A stretch of DNA of 64,000 bases from Enterobacteriaceae endosymbiont of Donacia simplex. Its GTDB lineage: Bacteria; Pseudomonadota; Gammaproteobacteria; Enterobacterales; Enterobacteriaceae. The stretch lies in NCBI RefSeq assembly GCF_012568645.1, contig NZ_CP046192.1, positions 397,709 to 461,708 on the forward strand, in the 5' to 3' direction. Positions 57,866-64,000 of the stretch are shown here, in pieces (the stretch's first letter is position 1; each line of letters begins with the position of its first letter). The position numbers were made by a program, and so were the translations under genes. The notes beneath the pieces are model-generated. The model was not told where the DNA came from. It ran no database searches and saw nothing but the letters and a program-made list of their open reading frames with translations.

Positions 57866-59149
57866 ATGTTAGATATAAATTTATTACGTAATAATATTAA
57901 TTATGTGTATAAAATTTTAAAAAAAAGAAATTTTTATTTGGATATTAATTTAATAAATAAATTAGAACAAAAAAGAAAAATTTTTCAAATTAAGATAGAA
58001 CAATTACAGATTAAAAAAAATCAAATAACTAAAAATTTATCTAACAAAAGTATTCATAATATATCTGAATATAAAATGATAGTAATTAATATTAATAATC
58101 AAATTTCAAAAAATAAAATTATATTAGATAATATTAAAAAAAATATAAATAAAGTTTATAATATAATACCTAACTTACCATTAAGTGATGTACCAATAGG
58201 GTATGATTCTAAAGAAAATAAAGAAATAATAAAATGGGGTGAAATAATTAAATATAATTTTCCTATACGTGATCATGTAGAATTAGGTATTTTAAATAAA
58301 GGTATTGATTTAGAAGCAGGTGTTAATTTAAGTGGATCTAAATTTTTTGTTTTAAAAGGATTAATAGCATATTTATATAGGATTCTAATTCAATTTATGT
58401 TAAATATTCATATTAATAATCATAATTATAAAGAAATTTATGTTCCTTATATAGTAAAAAAAAAAGCTTTATATGGTACTGGACAATTACCTAAATTTAG
58501 TAAAGATCTTTTTCATATAAAAAATTTTAAATCTTCTAATATAGAAGATTATTTCTTAATTCCTACAGCAGAAGTTCCATTAACTAATTTAGTATATAAT
58601 AAAATTATTGAAGAAAAAGAATTACCGATAAAATTAGTTTCACATAGTCCTTGTTTTAGATCTGAAGTAGGTTCATACGGGAAATATAATAAAGGATTAA
58701 TAAGAACACATCAATTTGATAAAGTAGAATTAGTACAATTAGTGAAACCCAAATACTCTGTTAAAGCTTTAGAACAAATTACTGAAAATGCAGAAAAAAT
58801 ATTACAATTATTAAATTTACCATATAGAAAAGTATTATTATGTACAGGTGATATGAGTTTTTCATCATGTAAAACTTATGATTTAGAAGTATGGTTTCCT
58901 TCGAAAAATAAATATTATGAAATTTCTTCTTGTTCTAATATGTGGGATTTCCAAGCTAGAAGAATAAAAGCTAGATATAGAAGTATTAAACATAATAAAA
59001 TTACTTTTATACATACTTTAAATGGATCTGGATTAGCAATTGGTAGAACTTTAGCAGCTATTATGGAAAATTATCAACTTAAAAATGGAAATATCAAAAT
59101 ACCTAAAGTTTTAAGACCATATATGCAGGGACTAAAATATATAAAATAA
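57866..59149 (+). CDS. serS: Serine-tRNA ligase
   Basis: Class II synthetase charging tRNA-Ser. An N-terminal coiled-coil arm (about 25-105) holds the tRNA; motif 2 reads PCFRSEVGSYGKYNKGLIR and motif 3 GSGLAIGRTLAAIMENYQ. I choose ATG 57866 (MLDINLLRNNINYVY, compared with E. coli MLDPNLLRNEPDAV) with GGAAA upstream; an upstream ATG at 57824 adds 14 residues not found in the family. From the chosen start it is 427 residues (E. coli 430). The neighbours lolA and ftsK are deleted. Confidence 0.96.
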   Translation: MLDINLLRNNINYVYKILKKRNFYLDINLINKLEQKRKIFQIKIEQLQIKKNQITKNLSNKSIHNISEYKMIVININNQISKNKIILDNIKKNINKVYNIIPNLPLSDVPIGYDSKENKEIIKWGEIIKYNFPIRDHVELGILNKGIDLEAGVNLSGSKFFVLKGLIAYLYRILIQFMLNIHINNHNYKEIYVPYIVKKKALYGTGQLPKFSKDLFHIKNFKSSNIEDYFLIPTAEVPLTNLVYNKIIEEKELPIKLVSHSPCFRSEVGSYGKYNKGLIRTHQFDKVELVQLVKPKYSVKALEQITENAEKILQLLNLPYRKVLLCTGDMSFSSCKTYDLEVWFPSKNKYYEISSCSNMWDFQARRIKARYRSIKHNKITFIHTLNGSGLAIGRTLAAIMENYQLKNGNIKIPKVLRPYMQGLKYIK

Positions 59150-59160
59150 AAAATTTAAGT

Positions 59161-59183
59161 AAACTATATTCATTTTATAGTTT
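59161..59183. terminator. Probable bidirectional terminator between serS and argR
   Basis: An 8-bp inverted repeat (AAACTATA at 59161-59168, TATAGTTT at 59176-59183) between convergent genes. On the plus strand it is followed by TTG and further T. The right arm overlaps the argR stop codon, so it works for argR only if the hairpin can form at the very end of its mRNA. Confidence 0.5.
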
Positions 59184-59654
59184 TTGTTCAAATAGATTTT
59201 GTATAGAATTATATAATTGAATAGTTTTAAATAAATGAGTAGGTACTACAAAAATAGTATCATCACCTGCAATTGTACCTAATATACCTTCTGCTTTTCC
59301 TAAAGAATCTAATAATCTAGCTATTAATTGAGCAGCTCCAGGACTAGTATGAATAATAATTAAAATATCATTATAATCAATATCTAACACTAGATTTTTT
59401 AATGGACTAGTAGTATTTGGAACACCTAATTCTAAAGGAAAACAATATACCATTTCCATTTTTGTATTTCTAATTCTTACAGCTCCAAATTTTGTTAACA
59501 TTCTAGATACTTTAGATTGATTAATATTATGAAATCCTGCTTCTTGCAAAGCACGTACAATTTCAGTTTGAGTACCGAATTTTTCTTGTTTTATTAAATT
59601 TTTAAATATTTTAATTAAATTAGCTTCTTTTTTTTTTATAGAAATTATATTCAT
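59175..59654 (-). CDS. argR: Arginine repressor ArgR
   Basis: Hexameric arginine-responsive repressor, in E. coli also an accessory factor in Xer recombination at cer. The winged-helix DNA-binding domain ([33 protein letters not shown]) is nearly identical to E. coli. The C-terminal domain keeps [16 protein letters not shown] and [15 protein letters not shown], which carry the arginine-binding Asp pair and hexamer contacts. The start is ATG 59654 (159 residues, E. coli 156); an upstream TTG at 59672 is less likely. It is exceptionally well conserved beside its strongly drifting neighbours. No clear ARG box is seen upstream of it or of the transporter genes. mdh, its E. coli neighbour, is missing. 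Confidence 0.96.
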   Translation of the reverse strand: MNIISIKKKEANLIKIFKNLIKQEKFGTQTEIVRALQEAGFHNINQSKVSRMLTKFGAVRIRNTKMEMVYCFPLELGVPNTTSPLKNLVLDIDYNDILIIIHTSPGAAQLIARLLDSLGKAEGILGTIAGDDTIFVVPTHLFKTIQLYNSIQNLFEQKL

Positions 59655-59750
59655 AAAGTTACCAAAAAACAAAAGAAAAAATATTACTTATCTAAGAAAA
59701 TTATTTTTTAAATATTACAAAATATATAATATCAAAATAAAAAAGACTAA

Positions 59751-59779
59751 TTGCATTTATAATATAACTATATTATCAT
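59751..59779 (+). promoter_or_regulatory. Possible sigma-70 promoter for rplM-rpsI
   Basis: TTGCAT (59751-59756) and TATCAT (59774-59779) are separated by 17 bases, about 100 bases before rplM. It is the best-spaced pair seen in the argR-rplM interval, but A/T-rich background makes chance matches common. Confidence 0.3.
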
Positions 59780-59876
59780 ATTTTAATAAAAATTTATATT
59801 TTTTTATTAAAAAATTAAAAAATAAATAATTAAATAATATAATCATATTAATTACTTATATTGTGGATATATATAA

Positions 59877-60296
59877 ATGAGTATTTTATTAAAAAAAAAA
59901 GTTTATCGTCAATGGTATCTTATAAACGCAAAAAATAAAATTTTAGGAAGACTCTCAAGTATAATTGCCCATTATTTAATGGGAAAACATAAAATTTCAT
60001 ATTCTCCTCATCTTGATATAGGAGATTATATTATAATTATAAATGCAAATAAAATTAAAATAACAGGAAATAAAAAAAAAGATAAAATTTATTTTAGTCA
60101 TAGTGGTTATTCTGGAGGATTAAAAAAAATTTCATTTGAAAAATTAATGATAAAAGATCCTTGTAAAATAATACAACATTCTGTTAAAGGGATGTTACCT
60201 AAGAATAAAATTGGGTTATTAATGTTAAATAGATTAAAAATTTATTCAGGAATAATACATAATCATATAGCACAAAAAAATATTTTAAATATTTAA
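59877..60296 (+). CDS. rplM: 50S ribosomal protein L13
   Basis: Early-assembling large-subunit protein. It has RQWYLINAKNKILGRLSSIIAHYLMGKHK near the N-terminus, GDYIIIINANKIKITGNK, and VKGMLPKNKIGLLMLNRLKIYSG, as in E. coli L13. The 139 residues match (142). It is followed 24 bases later by rpsI, the conserved pair. Confidence 0.96.
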   Translation: MSILLKKKVYRQWYLINAKNKILGRLSSIIAHYLMGKHKISYSPHLDIGDYIIIINANKIKITGNKKKDKIYFSHSGYSGGLKKISFEKLMIKDPCKIIQHSVKGMLPKNKIGLLMLNRLKIYSGIIHNHIAQKNILNI

Positions 60297-60320
60297 TAAT
60301 ATTATTAAGGATATAAATTT

Positions 60321-60719
60321 ATGAAAAAAAATAACTATGATTATAATGCGACAGGAAGAAGAAAAAGTTCCTCTGCTAGAGTATTTATAAAAAAAGGTAT
60401 TGGAAATATTTCTATTAATAAAAAAAATATAAATGTTTTTTTTCCTAGAAAAGCACATTATATTATGATAATGAAACCTTTAAAATTAATAAAAATGGAT
60501 AATAAATTAGATGTATATATTACAGTTAAAGGAGGTGGAAATTCAGGACAAGCAGGAGCAATTAGACATGGAATTACAAGAGCTTTAATAAAATATGATA
60601 ATTTTTTTAGAAAAAATTTTAAAAAACAAGGTTTTATAACTCGTGATGATAGAAAAGTAGAACGTAAAAAAGTAGGTTTTAAAAAAGCTAGACGTAGTCC
60701 TCAATTTTCTAAACGTTAA
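60321..60719 (+). CDS. rpsI: 30S ribosomal protein S9
   Basis: Small-subunit protein whose C-terminal tail reaches the P site. [40 protein letters not shown] and the tail [12 protein letters not shown] with the final Lys-Arg are kept. At 132 residues it is close to E. coli (130). The ATG has AAGGA 11 bases upstream. It is the last gene of rplM-rpsI. Confidence 0.97.
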   Translation: MKKNNYDYNATGRRKSSSARVFIKKGIGNISINKKNINVFFPRKAHYIMIMKPLKLIKMDNKLDVYITVKGGGNSGQAGAIRHGITRALIKYDNFFRKNFKKQGFITRDDRKVERKKVGFKKARRSPQFSKR

Positions 60720-60845
60720 AATTAAATTTTATTTAATTATATAAAAAAATTTTTAGTAAAATTTAATTTATTTTTAAAATTTTATTTATTAAAAAATAAT
60801 CTCTATTTTTTATTTTAATATTTTATTAATATTTTCAGAGAAAAA

Positions 60846-62108
60846 ATGGATAAATTTATAATAAAAGGTCCAGTAAAATTAAAAGGAGAAGTTAATATTT
60901 CTGGATCTAAAAATGCAGCCTTACCTATTTTATTTTCTTCCCTTTTAATAAAAGAAATAATAGAAATTAAAAATATTCCTAAATTAAAAGATATAGATGT
61001 AACGATAAAATTACTTTTAAATTTAGGAGTAAAAATTAAAAATGGTAAATCATTAATAATTAATACAAGTAACTTATATACTAATTTTAATTTTCCTGAA
61101 AATTTAATAAAATCTATTAGAGCTTCTATTTGGTTAATTAGTCCTTTATTAGTACGTTTTAAAAAAATAAATATATCTTTACCAGGAGGTTGTTCTATTG
61201 GTATGAGACCTATTGATTTACATATTAAATATTTACAAAAATTAGGTGCTAATATTTATATTAAAAATAATCGTATTATTGCATCTATAAATAAAAAATT
61301 TATGGGTTCTCATATAATAATGAAAAAAAATAGTGTAGGAGCTACAATTAGTATTATTTTAGCTGCAATTTATGCTAAAAATGTAACTATTATTGATAAT
61401 GCAGCTAAAGAACCAGAAATAAAAGATTTAATTAATTTTTTAAATACTATGGGTGCTAATATAAAAGGAGGTGGGACTAATCAAATAATAATTAAAGGTG
61501 TTTTAAAATTAAAAGGAGGTATTTATACTATAATGGATGATAGAATAGAAACAGGTACTTTTTTAGTAGCTGCTGCAATTTCTAAAGGATATATTTTATG
61601 TAAAAATACTAATCCTAAAAATTTAAAAATAATTTTAAAAAAATTAAAACATACAGGAGCAAAAATTAAAACAGGAAAAAATTGGTGTAGTATTAATATG
61701 AATAATAAAAAACCAAAAGCTGTAAATATTATAACTGGACCATATCCTAATTTTCCTACAGACATGCAACCTCAATTTACATTGTTAAATTGTATTTCTT
61801 TAGGTAAAAGTATAGTACAAGAAACTATTTTTGAAAATCGTTTTCTATATATAAATGAATTAATTAAAATGGGAGCAAAAATTTTTATAAAAAAGAATAA
61901 AGTTTTTTGTCAAGGAATAAAATCACTATATAGTGCAAAAATTAAAGCCACTGATCTAAGAGCATCGATAAGTTTAGTATTAGCTGGATGTATTGCCAAA
62001 GGAAAAACAATTGTTAATAATGTTGATTATATTGATCGTGGATATGAAAATATAGAAAGTAAATTAATTTCTTTAGGCGCAAAAATTAAAAGATTAAAAA
62101 ATAAATAA
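60846..62108 (+). CDS. murA: UDP-N-acetylglucosamine 1-carboxyvinyltransferase MurA
   Basis: First committed step of peptidoglycan precursor synthesis, adding enolpyruvate from PEP to UDP-GlcNAc. KLKGEVNISGSKNAALPIL is at the N-terminus and the catalytic cysteine lies in LPGGCSIGMRPIDLHI (about residue 115), so the enzyme should be active and of the fosfomycin-sensitive Cys form. DDRIETGTFLVAAAIS and TDMQPQFTLLNC follow. The 420 residues match E. coli (419). Its presence implies at least partial cell-wall synthesis. ispB, between murA and rplU in E. coli, is absent. Confidence 0.97.
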   Translation: MDKFIIKGPVKLKGEVNISGSKNAALPILFSSLLIKEIIEIKNIPKLKDIDVTIKLLLNLGVKIKNGKSLIINTSNLYTNFNFPENLIKSIRASIWLISPLLVRFKKINISLPGGCSIGMRPIDLHIKYLQKLGANIYIKNNRIIASINKKFMGSHIIMKKNSVGATISIILAAIYAKNVTIIDNAAKEPEIKDLINFLNTMGANIKGGGTNQIIIKGVLKLKGGIYTIMDDRIETGTFLVAAAISKGYILCKNTNPKNLKIILKKLKHTGAKIKTGKNWCSINMNNKKPKAVNIITGPYPNFPTDMQPQFTLLNCISLGKSIVQETIFENRFLYINELIKMGAKIFIKKNKVFCQGIKSLYSAKIKATDLRASISLVLAGCIAKGKTIVNNVDYIDRGYENIESKLISLGAKIKRLKNK

Positions 62109-62196
62109 TTAATAATCTAAAGATAGATAATAATTAAATTATATAATAATATTATTAGTTATTTATTTTTAAAATATATTATAAGGATAATAATAA

Positions 62197-62514
62197 ATGT
62201 ATGCTATTTTTGACAGTTGTGGTAAACAATATAAAGTAATTCAAGGACAGACTATTAAATTAGAGAAGATAATAGGCAAAATTGGAGACAGAATTGAATT
62301 TAAAAATATTTTAATAATATATAACAAAAATCAATTAAATATAGGTAATCCTATTATTCCAGGAGCAAAAATAATAGCACAATTAATGTTACATGGTAAG
62401 GATAAAAAAATTAAGATAATTAAATTTCGTAGAAGAAAACATTTTCGTAAAATACAAGGACATCGTCAATTATTTACTAATATAAAAATTCTTAAAATTC
62501 AATATCTAGTATAG
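62197..62514 (+). CDS. rplU: 50S ribosomal protein L21
   Basis: Large-subunit protein with [25 protein letters not shown] at the start and the RNA-binding [23 protein letters not shown] near the C-terminus, as in E. coli L21 (103 residues; here 105). AAGGA precedes the start. rpmA follows after 11 bases. Confidence 0.96.
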   Translation: MYAIFDSCGKQYKVIQGQTIKLEKIIGKIGDRIEFKNILIIYNKNQLNIGNPIIPGAKIIAQLMLHGKDKKIKIIKFRRRKHFRKIQGHRQLFTNIKILKIQYLV

Positions 62515-62525
62515 GAAAATATTCT

Positions 62526-62783
62526 ATGGCGCAGAAAAAAGCTGGTGGTTCATCTAGAAATGGTAGAGATTCACATTCTAAGAGATTAGGTATTAAATGT
62601 TTTGGAGGAGAAAAAGTAAAACCAGGATTTATTCTTATAAGACAAAGAGGTAATAAATTTCATGCTGGAAATAATGTAGGATGTGGTAAAGATCATACTT
62701 TATTTTCCAAAATAAATGGAGTTGTGAAGTTTACTATTAAAGGAATTAGAAAAAAAAAATATATAAATATTATTAGTGTATAA
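62526..62783 (+). CDS. rpmA: 50S ribosomal protein L27
   Basis: Large-subunit protein whose N-terminal tail reaches the peptidyl transferase centre. [22 protein letters not shown] and [26 protein letters not shown] are diagnostic. At 85 residues it equals E. coli. The N-terminus begins directly with AQKKAGGS, so no protease-cleaved extension is present. Confidence 0.97.
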   Translation: MAQKKAGGSSRNGRDSHSKRLGIKCFGGEKVKPGFILIRQRGNKFHAGNNVGCGKDHTLFSKINGVVKFTIKGIRKKKYINIISV

Positions 62784-62867
62784 TTTTTTTATTTATTATT
62801 AATTTTAATTAAATATTAAATAATATTTTAAATTATAAAAATCTATTTTATATAAAATGGAGTTATA

Positions 62868-63890
62868 ATGAAATTTTTTGATGAAGCAATTATACATATT
62901 AAAGCAGGTAATGGAGGAGATGGATGTATTAGTTTTCATCGTGCAAAATTTATTCCTAAAGGGGGCCCTGATGGAGGTAATGGAGGGCAGGGAGGAAATA
63001 TATATTTTATATCTAATAATAATATTAATAATTTAAATAATTTCTATCGTAAACAAAATTATATATCTGAAAATGGATTAAAAGGACAAAATTATCAACG
63101 TACAGGAAAAAATGGTAAAAATTTGATTATTTACGTACCAATAGGTACAAATATTATTGATGTAAAAAAAAATATAACTCTTGTATTTTTAAAAAAAGAT
63201 AAACAAAAATTTTTAGTTGCAAAAGGAGGAAAAGGAGGATTAGGTAATATTAATTTTAAATCTTCTATTAATAGAACTCCTTATAAAAGGACTAAAGGTT
63301 GTTTAGGACAAAAAAAAAAAATAAAATTAAATTTTATTTTAAAGGCGGACGTAGGTGTATTTGGTTTACCTAATTCTGGAAAATCAACATTTATAAAAAA
63401 AATATCTTCTGCTAATACTAAAATAGGTGATTATTTTTTTACAACTACAAAACCTATTTTAGGAATTATTAAAAATACATTAAATAATTCCTCTATTTCA
63501 ATATTAGATGTTCCTAGTATTATAAAAAAATCTTCAGTTGGTAAAGGTTTAGGATTAAGTTTTATTAAACATTTTAAATATTGTAATTTATTATTACATT
63601 TTATAGATATATCAATTAATAATAATATTATTAGTATATCTAGTGCTATAAATATAATTAATTTTGAACTTATAAAGTATAGTAAAAAAATTCTTTTAAA
63701 AGAACAATGGCTTATTTTAAATAAAATTGATTTAATAGATAATCAAAATAATTTAATATTATATATTAATAAAATTTTAATAAAATATAAATTTATAAAA
63801 AAATTTTATTTAATTTCATCAAAAAAAAATATTGGAATAGAAATATTATGTATAGATATTTTAAAATATTTATTAAATAAAAATTTATAA
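62868..63890 (+). CDS. obgE: GTPase ObgE (CgtA), shortened C-terminus and altered G3 motif
   Basis: Essential ribosome-associated GTPase for 50S assembly. The glycine-rich Obg fold (1-158) has GNGGDGCISFHRAKFIPKGGPDGG split over the expected positions. The G domain shows G1 FGLPNSGKSTFIKK, G2 FFTTTKPILG and G4 LNKIDLID. The G3 motif is DVPS (about residues 214-217) where E. coli has DIPG, and the GLIEGA switch II reads SIIKKSS. The protein stops at 340 residues (E. coli 390): the acidic C-terminal tail is missing. The rplU-rpmA-obgE order is conserved, with yhbE lost. Confidence 0.93.
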   Translation: MKFFDEAIIHIKAGNGGDGCISFHRAKFIPKGGPDGGNGGQGGNIYFISNNNINNLNNFYRKQNYISENGLKGQNYQRTGKNGKNLIIYVPIGTNIIDVKKNITLVFLKKDKQKFLVAKGGKGGLGNINFKSSINRTPYKRTKGCLGQKKKIKLNFILKADVGVFGLPNSGKSTFIKKISSANTKIGDYFFTTTKPILGIIKNTLNNSSISILDVPSIIKKSSVGKGLGLSFIKHFKYCNLLLHFIDISINNNIISISSAINIINFELIKYSKKILLKEQWLILNKIDLIDNQNNLILYINKILIKYKFIKKFYLISSKKNIGIEILCIDILKYLLNKNL

Positions 63891-64000
63891 TATAAATTAA
63901 TTTTATTAATATTAATTACATAAAATACTTATATCATTTATTTGTATTATTTTATAAAAAAATTATATTAAATTAAATTTTATTTAATTTGGATCTTAAA

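Noticed and set aside
60720-60738. AATTAAAT/ATTTAATT hairpin after rpsI as a terminator
   Set aside because: A/T-only 8-bp stem with no adjacent T-run; indistinguishable from background.
61523-61765. 80-residue minus-strand ORF
   Set aside because: Antisense shadow of murA.

Overview
The window is extremely A+T-rich, with A/T-ending codons, Lys/Asn/Ile-rich proteins and many long poly-A/poly-T runs. Nearly every gene is a direct orthologue of an Escherichia coli housekeeping gene, usually in shortened versions of E. coli gene neighbourhoods. There are no insertion sequences, phage genes, CRISPR arrays, toxin systems, rRNA genes or recognisable tRNA genes. This is what a reduced-genome obligate insect endosymbiont of the Enterobacterales looks like (the Buchnera/Wigglesworthia/Blochmannia type). 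I cannot name the species from sequence alone.

Layout. 1-4.3 kb: end of typA, the tmRNA gene with smpB directly upstream (smpB start and body are in different frames across a run of ten A), grpE, rpmB-rpmG, rpmE. 4.3-12.7 kb: priA (helicase motifs eroded), mnmG, an 890-base gene-free stretch, nrdA-nrdB. 12.7-18.5 kb: a YdgI-type basic amino acid antiporter, a NIF3/YbgI protein, and the ffh-rpsP-rimM-trmD-rplS cluster. 18.5-30 kb: recD, recB, recC, lgt, mutH, lysA, a shortened copy of one E. coli region. 30.4-33.1 kb: ptsH-ptsI-crr. 33.1-38.3 kb: ruvC (no ruvA/ruvB beside it), yebC, aspS, argS. 38.3-42.3 kb: mnmA and potA-potB-potC without potD. 42.3-50.4 kb: mutM, mnmE, yidC, rnpA, rpmH, then dnaN and gyrB with no dnaA or recF. 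50.5-59.7 kb: rpoZ, ppa, eno, cydD-cydC, infA, trxB, serS, argR. 59.9-63.9 kb: rplM-rpsI, murA, rplU-rpmA, obgE.

Together the genes cover translation (ribosomal proteins, tRNA synthetases, U34 tRNA modification by MnmA/MnmE/MnmG, tmRNA rescue), replication and repair (clamp, gyrase, PriA, RecBCD, RuvC, MutH, MutM), deoxynucleotide supply, membrane protein and lipoprotein biogenesis (Ffh, YidC, Lgt), the sugar PTS core, the last step of lysine synthesis, polyamine and basic amino acid transport, and CydDC export for bd-oxidase assembly. Regulation is sparse; ArgR is the only DNA-binding transcription regulator seen.

I found no new multi-gene system. The points most worth checking are the out-of-frame smpB, a PriA that has lost its ATPase/helicase signature residues while keeping its zinc cysteines, the missing dnaA and recF, potABC without potD, an isolated ruvC, an ObgE with an altered G3 motif and no C-terminal tail, and a strongly conserved ArgR in an otherwise regulator-poor genome.
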